64,000 nucleotides of DNA from Rhodoblastus sp963828185 (lineage in GTDB: Bacteria; Pseudomonadota; Alphaproteobacteria; Rhizobiales; Beijerinckiaceae), in the NCBI GenBank assembly GCA_963828185.1, contig CAWHDV010000002.1, positions 820,542 to 884,541 of the forward strand, given 5' to 3'. Below are positions 10,174-18,741 of the stretch, one piece after another. How positions within the stretch are numbered: position 1 is the first letter of the stretch; the number at the start of each line of letters is the position of its first letter. The notes below the pieces were generated by a model. It ran no database searches. It worked only from the letters and a program-made list of their open reading frames with translations, and had not been told where the DNA came from. Both the position numbers and the translations under genes were made by a program.

Positions 10174-10713
10174 CTATTTGGGCGCCAGCACCATGATCAT
10201 CTGGCGGCCTTCCATCGACGGCTCCAGCTCGATCTTGGCCGTGCCGGCGGTCTCCAGCTTGACGCGCTCGAGCACGCGGAAACCGAGCTCCTGATGCGCC
10301 ATTTCGCGGCCACGGAAGCGCAGGACGAACTTGACCTTGTCGCCCTCCTCGAAGAAGCGGCGCACCGCCTTCATCTTCGTCTCGTAATCGTGGTCGTCAA
10401 TGCCCGGACGCAGCTTGATTTCCTTGATCTCGACGATCTTCTGCTTCTTGCGCGCCTCGGCGGCCTTCTTCTGCTCGTTGAAGCGGAACTTGCCGTAATC
10501 GAGGATCTTGCAGACCGGCGGATTGGCGTTCGGCACGATCTCGACCAGATCGAGACCATCTCCCTCGGCGAGGCCCAGGGCCTCGACAATGTCGACCACG
10601 CCGCGGTTCTGGCCTTCGGCGTCGATCAGTTGCACTTCGCGGACGCGAATTTCCCGGTTTGTGCGGGGTCCCTCCTTTTGCGGAACCGGGGGGGCTTTCA
10701 TGGGACGACGAAT
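10174..10713 (-). CDS. infC: Translation initiation factor IF-3 (AUU start)
   Basis: IF-3 binds the 30S subunit and checks start codon and initiator tRNA. 179 residues are encoded from an ATT at 10713-10711. That codon is preceded by a strong ribosome-binding site AAGGAG (10727-10722) with eight bases of spacing, whereas the next ATG (10701-10699) would be 20 bases away. Domains: N-domain with TNREIRVREVQLIDAEGQ and NPPVCKILDYGKFRFNEQKK, basic linker (AAEARKKQKIVEIKEIKLRP), and C-domain with FLRFRGREMAHQELG. The rare AUU start of infC is a known autoregulatory device: abundant IF-3 discriminates against it. A long open frame upstream of 10713 is untranslated in my reading. Confidence 0.93.
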   Translation of the reverse strand: MRRPMKAPPVPQKEGPRTNREIRVREVQLIDAEGQNRGVVDIVEALGLAEGDGLDLVEIVPNANPPVCKILDYGKFRFNEQKKAAEARKKQKIVEIKEIKLRPGIDDHDYETKMKAVRRFFEEGDKVKFVLRFRGREMAHQELGFRVLERVKLETAGTAKIELEPSMEGRQMIMVLAPK

Positions 10714-10721
10714 GGCGTGTT

Positions 10722-10727
10722 CTCCTT
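10722..10727 (-). promoter_or_regulatory. Strong Shine-Dalgarno site that sets the infC AUU start
   Basis: On the minus strand AAGGAG lies eight bases upstream of ATT 10713-10711. No ATG or GTG sits at a suitable distance, so this site decides the start. Confidence 0.75.
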
Positions 10728-10911
10728 GCAACGGGTGAATCCAAACCGACGACGATCGCGCTGAAATCTGGCGGGCCTGCGGCTGGATTTCCAAATGTAC
10801 GGCAAAAGTCCCCGCGACCGAAACCACGAGGAGCGAACCATCCCCTAGAATGTGACATTGCGCAGCAAAGTCAACGCCGCATTTGCCGCGGGGGTTCCGA
10901 AATGATGCGAA

Positions 10912-12090
10912 TCACGCGCGACGGCTTGAAAAATGCCCGGCGTAGACAGCCAGCGTCAGGGCGCACATCCGCTCCATCGAAAACGCGCTGGCGTGGGCGC
11001 GGGCGCGCTGGCCAAGATTTCCGCGCGCCGTGGCGCCGAGCCGCACCGCTTCCTCGACGGCGCGCGCAAGGGTTTGCGGCTGGCTCGAGGCGACCAGCCA
11101 GCCGCTGCGCAGGGCCGCCTCGACCCGCGGCGGCGCCAAAACTTCATCTATCGTCTCCATTGCGACGGACGGCAGCAGCGCCACGAGCGGCGCGCCCAGC
11201 GCCTGCGCTTCGACGCAAAGGCGCGCATCCCCTGACGAAACGATGGCCACGGCCGCGGCGAGGCAGGCGGCGGCGCGGTCGTCGCCGGCAAATCGCGACA
11301 CATCCTGCGTCAGCCCGAGTTTCGCCGCCTCGGCGTCGAAAGCCGCCCTGTCCGCCGAATCGCCCTCCGCGCAAAACCAGACAAAACGCGCCTCCTGCGC
11401 TTCGCTGGCGAAAAATCCCTTTTCCTTCAGGTGCGCCGCCGCCGCCAGGAAGGCGCGCCGCGCCTCGTCCGGCAGGCCGACGCCGATGACCAGGCGCATG
11501 TGCGATTTGACGCCGAGCGCCTCGCGCAATCGGCGCACCCGATTGGCGTCGAAGGTCTCCGGGGCAAATCGACGCAAATCGACGCCCTCGAGCCCGAGAT
11601 GCAGCCGCGCCTCGGCGTCCGGCCGCAATTTCAAGGCCTCCTCCATCGCGGCGCGCGAAAAAGCCAGGATCGAATCGGCGTCGAGCGCCAAAGCCCGCCC
11701 GGCGGCATATTCGGCGACCAGGGGTATGCGCGCCCGCCGCGCGACTTGCAGCGCGGCGTCGAGGCCGGCCGCGCCACGAACATGGATGAGCTCGACGCCC
11801 TCCTCCAGCGCCATCCGCTCCAGCGATTGCCGGTCGCGCATGGCTTTCCAGGGATTTCGCGTCGGCGCGGGGAGGGGCAGGAAAACACCGCCGCGCGCTT
11901 GCAATTCGCTGGCGAGCGGCCCCGGCGCGCCGGCGACCAGCGCCCGCGCGCCCGCTTCGGCGAGACAGGCCGCCACCTCGACGCAGGCCAGGGCCGAGGC
12001 GCCAGCGTCGAGCGCCGGCGCGATCTGCAGGATGGTGCGGCCAAACAGAGCCTGGCTGTCAGTTTCCTCTTCCGCGCCCCATGGCGTCAT
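10912..12090 (-). CDS. Glycosyltransferase, family 4-like
   Basis: 392 residues from ATG 12090, which has GGAG five bases upstream. The N-terminal 'ILQIAPALDAGASALACVEVAACLAEAGA' block matches the opening of GT-B glycosyltransferases of family 4. It is followed by 'HVRGAAGLDAALQVARRARIPLV' and, in the second Rossmann domain, 'LGLEGVDLRRFAP' and 'MRLVIGVGLP'. The usual C-terminal Glu-x7-Glu nucleotide-sugar motif is weak here (CVEAQALGAPLVA), so activity is not certain. Such enzymes transfer sugars to lipopolysaccharide or other surface glycans. It is divergent from the hydrolase gene at 12170, with about 79 bases between. Confidence 0.75.
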   Translation of the reverse strand: MTPWGAEEETDSQALFGRTILQIAPALDAGASALACVEVAACLAEAGARALVAGAPGPLASELQARGGVFLPLPAPTRNPWKAMRDRQSLERMALEEGVELIHVRGAAGLDAALQVARRARIPLVAEYAAGRALALDADSILAFSRAAMEEALKLRPDAEARLHLGLEGVDLRRFAPETFDANRVRRLREALGVKSHMRLVIGVGLPDEARRAFLAAAAHLKEKGFFASEAQEARFVWFCAEGDSADRAAFDAEAAKLGLTQDVSRFAGDDRAAACLAAAVAIVSSGDARLCVEAQALGAPLVALLPSVAMETIDEVLAPPRVEAALRSGWLVASSQPQTLARAVEEAVRLGATARGNLGQRARAHASAFSMERMCALTLAVYAGHFSSRRA

Positions 12091-12169
12091 GAAGTCTCCA
12101 ATTGGAGCCGCATGGGCTCCGCCTCTGCGGGTTGGTATAAACAATCGAATCAATCGAGGCAGCTTACCC

Positions 12170-12970
12170 GTGACAGAGACCGAACGGCAAACGCCGGACA
12201 CAGGCTTTTTCGAAAGCGAAACGGACAAACCGCGCCTCGCTTATCTTTCGCGCCCGCCGCGCGACGAAAACGCGCCGCCCGGCCTGTTCTGGCTTGGCGG
12301 CTTCCGCTCCGACATGCGCGGCTCCAAGGCGAGTTTCATCGACTCTTTCGCCAAAAGCCAAGGCCGCGCCTGCCTGCGCTTCGATTATTCCGGCCACGGC
12401 GAATCGCAAGGCGATTTCGCCGACGGCGCCATCGGCGTCTGGGCGGCGGAGGCGCTTGCAGTCTTTCGCGCGCTGACGCAGGGCCCGCAAATCGTCATCG
12501 GCTCGTCGATGGGCGGCTGGATCGCCCTGCTGCTTGCGCGCGCCCTGGCGCTGACCGGTGAAAGCCATCGCCTGGCCGGCATGGTGCTGATCGCCCCGGC
12601 GGTCGACTTCACGGAAGATTTGATCTGGCCGCAATTGCCGGAAACAATCCGCCGGGAAATCGACGAGCGAGGCTTCTGGACGCGCCCCGCCAATGATTAT
12701 GGCGCGTCCTATCCGCTGACCAAGGCGCTGTTTCGGGATGGCAGGGCCAACGCCCTGTTCGGCGGCGAAATCCGAAGCCATTGCCCGGTCAACATCTTGC
12801 AGGGCATGGCCGACGCCGACGTCCCGTGGCGCCACGCGATGAAGCTGGTCGAGCATCTGGCCGCTGACCCGGCGACGATCACCTTGATCAGGGACGGCGA
12901 CCATCGCCTTTCGCGCGCGCAGGACCTCGCGGCGTTGCAAATGGCGATCGAGCAAATCGGCTGCGACTGA
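12170..12970 (+). CDS. Alpha/beta hydrolase
   Basis: 266 residues from GTG 12170, with GAGG ten bases upstream; the frame is open far upstream but antisense to the glycosyltransferase. Visible catalytic elements: a HG-type segment 'LFWLGGFRSDMRGSKA', the nucleophile elbow Gly-Ser-Ser-Met-Gly-Gly (about residue 109), the acid region 'GMADADVPW' and the His in 'RDGDHRLSR'. Overall order and length match small carboxylesterase/thioesterase-like hydrolases (ABHD10-like). Substrate unknown; no signal peptide, so cytosolic. Confidence 0.85.
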   Translation: MTETERQTPDTGFFESETDKPRLAYLSRPPRDENAPPGLFWLGGFRSDMRGSKASFIDSFAKSQGRACLRFDYSGHGESQGDFADGAIGVWAAEALAVFRALTQGPQIVIGSSMGGWIALLLARALALTGESHRLAGMVLIAPAVDFTEDLIWPQLPETIRREIDERGFWTRPANDYGASYPLTKALFRDGRANALFGGEIRSHCPVNILQGMADADVPWRHAMKLVEHLAADPATITLIRDGDHRLSRAQDLAALQMAIEQIGCD

Positions 12971-13123
12971 CGCGGCGTAACTATCCATTAAGGTTAACAT
13001 GGTCCGATGAAAACGGGTGGGCCTTCGTCCAGCGTTTTCGACGCAAGTTTCCGGCGACGCCGCCCCCATTCCGACTTCCGCTGAAGTTGTTACGGAAGTT
13101 GTTGTAAATAAAGGTGGATGCCC

Positions 13124-13582
13124 ATGCATTGGGAAAACCAGGCCGAGCCGCATGTTCTGGAATGGTGCCTGCCGGTGATCCATGACTGCCTCGTGGAATT
13201 CTACCGGGATATCGTTCCCGCGGCGAATGGCGCGCGCGAGGCGATGACCGGGCGGCACTTCGCCTTGTGGACAGCCTTGATCCAGGACGATTTCGAGCAT
13301 CTGCCGGCCGACCGGCATCTGCTTGAGACGCAGGCCAAAAACCTTGGCGTCGATTGCGACGTGTGGGCCGCCGCCGACCGCCATGTCGCGGCAGAGATTC
13401 TCGACATCAGCCTGCGCCGTTTCCGGCGCATGCCGCACGAGGCCCGGATCAACAACGCCGCGCTGCTCAATCTGCTGAAAAATTTGCACCGGGACGAGAA
13501 CCGCGACGCGGGGCGGGCGACCTTGGCCCAAGCCGCCCAACGAATTGAACCCGCTGCGCAGAAAATTCATTTGGCGAGGTGA
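13124..13582 (+). CDS. Helical protein of unknown function, possibly globin-sensor-like
   Basis: 152 residues. ATG 13124 is favoured over ATG 13118 because AAGGTGG ends at 13117. The protein is all-helical in appearance. A block 'WCLPVIHDCLVEFYRDIV', followed by a charged loop and 'LGVDCDVWAAADRHVAAEILDISLRRFRR', is faintly similar in layout to the globin-coupled sensor domain of some alphaproteobacterial chemoreceptors, but the haem-binding His is not obvious. I do not assign a function. It is alone, between the hydrolase gene and tRNA-Leu. Confidence 0.5.
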   Translation: MHWENQAEPHVLEWCLPVIHDCLVEFYRDIVPAANGAREAMTGRHFALWTALIQDDFEHLPADRHLLETQAKNLGVDCDVWAAADRHVAAEILDISLRRFRRMPHEARINNAALLNLLKNLHRDENRDAGRATLAQAAQRIEPAAQKIHLAR

Positions 13583-13649
13583 TGATTTGTTGAAACCGCC
13601 GCGAGATGCGGTTGACAGGCGCCCCTCCCCCCCGTAGAAGACGCGCCGG

Positions 13650-13737
13650 GCCCAGGTGGCGGAATTGGTAGACGCACCAGCTTCAGGTGCTGGCGCTCGC
13701 AAGGGCGTGGAGGTTCGAAGTCCTCTCCTGGGCACCA
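13650..13737 (+). tRNA. tRNA-Leu (CAG)
   Basis: Acceptor stem GCCCAGG (13650-13656) pairs with CCTGGGC (13727-13733), followed by A and an encoded CCA (13735-13737). The anticodon stem CCAGC/GCTGG (13677-13681, 13689-13693) encloses the loop TTCAGGT with anticodon CAG at 13684-13686. The long variable arm and the T-loop GTTCGAA fit a class II tRNA-Leu. Confidence 0.96.
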
Positions 13738-13738
13738 A
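13719..13738 (+). repeat. attL-like 3' end of tRNA-Leu (direct repeat copy 1)
   Basis: AGTCCTCTCCTGGGCACCAA is the 3' end of tRNA-Leu and is repeated at 14689-14708 with one mismatch (A to G). tRNA 3' ends are classic attachment sites for integrases. Confidence 0.6.
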
Positions 13739-13741
13739 AAG

Positions 13742-13766
13742 ACCCCGCTTTGGCGGGGTTTTTTAT
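13742..13766 (+). terminator. Intrinsic terminator after tRNA-Leu
   Basis: The stem ACCCCGC (13742-13748) pairs with GCGGGGT (13753-13759) and is followed by TTTTTTATT. It lies five bases past the encoded CCA. Confidence 0.9.
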
Positions 13767-13907
13767 TGCCTGTACCCGGAAAACCTTTGGAATTGAGCAT
13801 CACGGCAGCTCACGGCTGCTCATTATCGCCGATGGAAAGCGGCGCGTCGTCGGCTCCCCCGGACGCATCCGCGTACTCCACATCAAGAGCGAGACGAAGG
13901 ACTCACC

Positions 13908-14258
13908 ATGAAAAAGACCATGGCAGCCGTCGCCTTCAGCGGCTGTCTCTTGACCGGGACGGCGCAGGCGGCTTCCGGCCTTGTGTGCCAACTGATCGAC
14001 GTCGACAGCCTAAAGTCACTCCAGATGACCGTTGACTTTGGCATGCTATGGGGGGCCACAACCACGCTGTTCATTGAAGGCTATCCGCCAGATACTTTGG
14101 ATGCCGACGTTAAGACCACACAATGGACATACACGCTCAAGGTCCAAATCGATGGCTCACGGATGCTCGAAGCTATAATAGACCGCACTTCCGGCGCGGC
14201 GACCGTGTCCTATGCGTCGAACTCTCTGGCGCACCACGAAAGGGTTCTGCCACCCTAG
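13908..14258 (+). CDS. Small secreted protein of unknown function
   Basis: 116 residues. It has a signal peptide: Met-Lys-Lys, a hydrophobic core with 'FSGCLLTGTAQA', and a cleavage site after Ala-Gln-Ala near residue 21. The mature part begins ASGLVCQLIDVDSLKSLQ and has a strand-rich look. It has AT-richer base use than its neighbours and lies in the stretch between the two tRNA-Leu 3' end copies, so it is likely part of an integrated remnant. The family is not recognised. The frame ends at 14258, and a second open frame begins inside its end (14212), so a frameshift joining the two is possible. Confidence 0.5.
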   Translation: MKKTMAAVAFSGCLLTGTAQAASGLVCQLIDVDSLKSLQMTVDFGMLWGATTTLFIEGYPPDTLDADVKTTQWTYTLKVQIDGSRMLEAIIDRTSGAATVSYASNSLAHHERVLPP

Positions 14259-14505
14259 CCCAACGAACGTGCGCCCGGCAAAGACGATCCCGCCTGTATT
14301 CCCCGTCTGCGATCCACAATATTTCAGCAGCGACGCCGAAATCGAGAAGGAAGCGCAAGAAGGTGATCCGTTCGTTCTTGCCGTAAAGAAATTGGACGCT
14401 CCTACGTGCACGCTGCCGCCCGAAAGTCTCGCTGCAAAGCTGCAAGACAAGGCGTTCGCCGATAAATGGGTTGCGGCGCACCAGCCAGCCAAGCCCGTCC
14501 AATAG
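14212..14505 (+). CDS. Hypothetical protein, possibly the 3' part of the preceding gene
   Basis: 97 residues in the next frame. The segment from about residue 18 on (PTNVRPAKTIPPVFPVCDPQYF...) has protein-like composition and two cysteines. It overlaps the secreted-protein gene by 47 bases. No ribosome-binding site is apparent and no family is recognised. It may be an independent small gene or the out-of-frame end of the upstream gene. Confidence 0.3.
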   Translation: MRRTLWRTTKGFCHPSPTNVRPAKTIPPVFPVCDPQYFSSDAEIEKEAQEGDPFVLAVKKLDAPTCTLPPESLAAKLQDKAFADKWVAAHQPAKPVQ

Positions 14506-14688
14506 GTAGTGCGCCCCTAATCGCGTCTGGCCGCCTCAACCAACAATAAGAATCCGAACGCTGGAAACGAAACTCCTGCCCATGCTCGCCGCCCAACCTA
14601 CTGGCCCAACAAAAGGCGGTAGGTGGTATCTCAAACTCCATAGCCCATCAAAGTCCAATGTTCTCTGCCGTCTTATAGCATCTTTCAG

Positions 14689-14708
14689 AGTCCTCTCCTG
14701 GGCGCCAA
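14689..14708 (+). repeat. attR-like copy of the tRNA-Leu 3' end (direct repeat copy 2)
   Basis: AGTCCTCTCCTGGGCGCCAA matches 13719-13738 except for one base. It runs directly into a perfect inverted repeat starting at 14701. Confidence 0.55.
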
Positions 14709-14739
14709 TCTTTCGATTTCACATCGAAAGATTGGCGCC
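14701..14739. repeat. Perfect 17-bp inverted repeat
   Basis: The arm GGCGCCAATCTTTCGAT (14701-14717) and its exact complement (14723-14739) flank the loop TTCAC. It lies at the outer edge of the tRNA-Leu 3' end copy and about 29 bases downstream of the end of the 14768 gene (minus strand). It could act as a terminator-like hairpin or a recombinase recognition site. Confidence 0.8.
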
Positions 14740-14767
14740 GGCCCGACGCCGCAAGCGGCGCAAAAAA

Positions 14768-15181
14768 TCAATCATCATCACCCGAAATTCGTCGCAACCA
14801 GCTCGTGTCGACGTATTCGTAACCCTCGGCGATCTTGCCGTCGCGCACGCGCAGCAGGTTTGCGACGAAGATCCGGGTAAAGGCCGAAGTGCCGTGATGG
14901 CGCAGGGACGTCATGCGGCGCACCGCGATATTGTCGCCATCGACGACAACATTGAGGATATTGTGGTCGCCCTGCTCCACTTCCGCGTCGATCCGAAGCA
15001 AAAGCGATAAGATCTGCTCGCGCCCGCGATAAACGCCGCTGAACGCATAGTCCCGGTTCGTGCCGATGATATGGATGACGCCGTCTTCGTGAAAAAATTC
15101 AGTGAACTTCTTGGGCTCGCTCCGCGCGGCCAGGATCGCCGCGAGCAGTTCGAGCGCCGGCCTGTTGGTCTCGTCGGGCAT
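14768..15181 (-). CDS. SnoaL-like / NTF2-fold protein
   Basis: 137 residues from ATG 15181; the frame is open upstream to 15265 but that part has no family support. 'ELLAAILAARSEPKKFTEFFHEDGVIHIIGTNRDYAFSGVYRGREQI' followed by 'LRIDAEVEQGDHNILNVVVDGDNIAVRRM' and 'FTRIFVANLLRVRDGKIAEGYEYVDT' is the typical order of NTF2-like SnoaL domains. Function and ligand unknown. It lies downstream of addA on the same strand but 112 bases away. Confidence 0.7.
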   Translation of the reverse strand: MPDETNRPALELLAAILAARSEPKKFTEFFHEDGVIHIIGTNRDYAFSGVYRGREQILSLLLRIDAEVEQGDHNILNVVVDGDNIAVRRMTSLRHHGTSAFTRIFVANLLRVRDGKIAEGYEYVDTSWLRRISGDDD

Positions 15182-15293
15182 GAATTTCGATTGACTTGCT
15201 TGCGGCACGCCTCGGCCTCCGATCCTTTGCGGCGGCCAATATAGACCGATCCGCCCCGGCGCCAAGCGAAAGGCCCGAAGAGCAAGGACAGAT

Positions 15294-18200
15294 TTATTTC
15301 AACGCCTGCGCCAGCGCGGCGTCGAGTTTCGGAGCCGGAATTTCCTCGACCACCGGGGCGGAGGCATAGACGAGGAAGCAACGGATCGCCCGGCCGGGAT
15401 AGAGCAATTCCGCCGCGGCCCGGTAAAGCGCCAATTGCATGACATGCGCGGCGGCGGAGCCCTTGGCTGCGCCGCTCTTGTAATCGACCAGCCACACGCC
15501 GTCCGGCGTTTCCGCCAGCCTGTCGACCGAGCCGGCGATCTCGACAAAATCGCCGCCCGCTTTTTGCAATCTGGCCGCGACGCGCGCCTCGGCGATCGAA
15601 ATCCGCGCCGAACACCGGCGCGAGGCGCGGATCGTCGAGCACGCGGAGCACCTTGCCGACGATCGCCTCCGCCCGGCCAATCTCGACCTGCTGCGCGGAA
15701 AGATCGCGCAAGGCGGCCTCGCGCCGCAGCGGCGCCGGCACGTCCGGCAAGTACTGCAACAGCCGATGCAATTGTCGCCCCTCTTCCAAAGCCTGCGCCC
15801 GACGCGAAGCGGACGCCGCATCGGCGGGGACCGACTCCGCCCCTTCGAGCGCGCTCGAAGGACGCAGCGGCGGCGGCGCGGAAATTTCCGCAAGCGCCGG
15901 CGCGAATAGCCAATCGGGGTCGGCCATCGCTGGTTTTTCAGGCGCCGGCGTCTCGGCCATGACGACAGGCGCCGCGTCCGGACCTTGCAGGCCGAAGCGC
16001 AGGACGACGTCCTCGCCGCCCCAGGGCGCGGGCGCCTCGGCGCTTTCCGGCGCCAACGCCGCGTCGATCATCCCGCGCCAGCTGTCCGGCGAAACATCGC
16101 GCGCGCCACGATGGCCGGCGATATACAGCCGCTCCTCGGCGCGCGTCATGGCGACATAAAGCAGGCGGCGATATTCCTGGCTCGCCGCCAGGCGCCGCGC
16201 CTCGCGCGCGAAAGCAATCGCCGCGCAATCGGCTTTCTTGTTCGGCGCCCAGACGGGACAGGTTTTTCCATCCGGCGTCGGGAGCGAAAAAATCCTGCCG
16301 TCGTGGTTGCCGCCGGGCGCGCCGCACACGTCGGGCAGGAAGACGATCTTTCCTTCAAGCCCCTTGGCGGCGTGGGCGGTCATCACCCGCACATAGGATT
16401 GCGATGTGTCCATGTCGCGCTTGATCGAGACGGACAGCGCCTCGACCTCGGCGAGGAAGGCCTTGAGCGAGGGCGCGCGGGCGCGCTCGTGCGCCAGCGC
16501 GAGATTGAGGAATTCGTCGAGCGCGTCGCCCGCCTCGGGACCGAGGCGCGACAGGAAGGCGCGTCGTCCGCCACGCGGGCCAAGCAGGCGCGCGAAGAAG
16601 GCGAAGGGCGGCAGGGCGCGGCCCGTCTTGCGCAACAGGTCAAGTTTTACGCAGGCGTCCTGGACTTTGCTGTCCGCCGAGGCCCGCATGGCCGCGTGCA
16701 GCGAGCCTGGCCTTCGCGGCGCAAGCGCGATGAGATCGTCGTCGTCAAAACCGAACAAAGGCGTTTTCAGCGCGGTGGCGAGCGTCAGGTCGTCGGCGGG
16801 CAAAAGCGCGGCGCGGCCGATGGCGACAAGGTCCATGACAGCGATATGCTGGGACAATTGCAGCCGGTCGGCGCCGGCGACCGGCACGTTCTTCTCCTTC
16901 AGCGCGCGGATCATCGCCTCGAAAAAAGCGTCGCGCCGACGCACCAGGATCATGATGTCGCCGGGCTGGATCGGCCGCCGTTTTCCATCCGCGAAAACCG
17001 TCTCGCCGGAGCCCGGCTCGAGCCAGCGGCGGATCGTCTCGGCGATGCGCCGCGCGCTGGCGACAGGCGGATCGGCGGGATCGAGAAAGTCGAGCGGCAA
17101 TTGCCAGTCGCGCTTTTCCTCCTGCGCCGGCTTGGCGATCACGTCCCAGATTTCGACGCGCGACGGCGCCTCGGCCTTCAGCGCCTGGTGCACGGTCGCA
17201 ACGAGATCGGCCTCCGCCGACAGGCCATCGTAATGCGCCGGGAACGAGAACAGCTTGTCCACCGCCTCAAGCACGCCCGGCGCGGACCGGAACGACAGGG
17301 TCAGGGTGACGGGATCGAATTTTTTCCCGGCCATTTTCGCCCGACGTTCGAATTGCGCTTTCATGCGCGAAAAATGCGCCGGCGCCGCGCCCTGGAAGGA
17401 AAAAATCGACTGTTTCTCGTCGCCGACCGCAAAAAACGTGCGATTGCTTCGGTTTTGCCCCTCGCCGGAGAAAAAATCCTCGGAGATGCGATCGAGGATG
17501 TCCCACTGCGCCTCGCTGGTGTCCTGCGCCTCGTCGACGAGGATGTGGTCGATGCCCGCGTCGAGTTTCTGCAGCACCCAGCGGGCCGACGAGCGCGCGA
17601 AAAGTGCGCGCGTGCGGGCGATGAGATCGTCGAAATCGAGCCATTGCCGTTCCGATTTCAGCGCCTCGTAACGCTCGAGGATGGCGTTGGCGAGGAGGCG
17701 CAGCGCCTGCGTCCGGGCCAGGGAGTCCATCGCCTTCATCTTGTCGCGCAGCAGCGCGAGCCGCGCCTGCTCGTCGTCCAGTTCGCGCAGGAGATCGGGA
17801 CGCGAATTCGCAAGCCCCTTGTTAAGCAGCGTTTTCGCGGGCGGCCCAGCGCCTTTCTCGGTGAAGAAAATCTCCAGATATTTTTCCCGCGCCGCGTCAA
17901 AATTTTTTGCGCGAAATATTGCGTGCGCTTGCGAAAACAGCGCGCCCTTTTTCGCGTCGGTCGCCGTGCCCGTCGCGAGGACGGCGGCAAAATCCGGCCA
18001 GCGTCCGGGCGCGACGCCACCTTCCAGCAATTCCTTAGGGATGGTTTGCGGCGTATCGATTGGCCCGAGACCGAGAGCCGATCGCAGAATTTTGTCGGCG
18101 CCAGGCGCGGCGGCGGCGCGAAAAAGTTCGCGTTGCGACAGCACCTGATCGAGGAGTTCGCCGAAGACGAGGCCCGCGTCTTCGGCCACGCGCTCGAGCG

Positions 18201-18741
18201 CCGCCGCCAGGTCTGGATCGTGTCGCGCCCGGCCCAAAACATCGAGCTTGGCCGAAGCGGTCAGTCGCGCCTGCTCGACCTCTTCGACGACGGAAAAGCC
18301 CGCCGCGACATTGGCCTCGAAAGGGGCGACGTGCAGCACGCGCTCGCAGAAGGCGTGCAGGGTCTGGATTTTCAATCCGCCCGGCGTCTCGACGGCGCGG
18401 GCGAAAAGTTTTCGCGCGAAATCGAGCTGATATTTTTCGCGCGGCCGCTCCGATCCCGTCGCCTCGATCGCGTTGGCCAGGGCTTCGTCGTCGAGCGACG
18501 TCCATTGCGCCAGGCTGTTGAACACCCGCTCGGCCATGTTGGCGGCCGCCGCCTTGGTGAAAGTGAGGCAAAGGATGCGGCCCGGCGCAAAACCCGCGAG
18601 CAGCAGGCGGATCACCCTTTGCGCCAGCACATGCGTCTTGCCGGAGCCGGCGTTGGCCGACACCCAGGCGGATGCGGCGGGATCGGAGGCGCGCGCCTGC
18701 AGCGACAGCGTCGCGGGGGGAATTTTCCGCGGCGCGCTCAT
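15294..18741 (-). pseudogene. addA: AddA helicase-nuclease, C-terminal frameshift
   Basis: AddA is the UvrD-type helicase and nuclease subunit of the AddAB complex that resects double-strand breaks. Motifs, from ATG 18741: Walker A 'ANAGSGKTHVLAQRV' near residue 30, helicase motif II 'HILVDEAQDTSEAQW', 'FAVGDEKQSIFSFQGA', 'VMTAHAAKGLEGKIVFL' and 'LLYVAMTRAEERLYIAG'. The C-terminal PD-(D/E)XK nuclease ('VWLVDYKSGAAKGSAAAHVMQLALYRAA') is in another frame, reached through a one-base shift in the AAA run at 15599-15601. Correcting it gives about 1148 residues, the usual size. Without correction the nuclease domain is lost. Its start overlaps addB by four bases. A sequencing slip in the run is quite possible. 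Confidence 0.9.

Noticed and set aside
12990..13012. CtrA-like site (TTAAGGTTAAC) before the 13124 gene
   Set aside because: The spacing between TTAA halves is four bases apart rather than seven, so it does not fit the CtrA consensus well.
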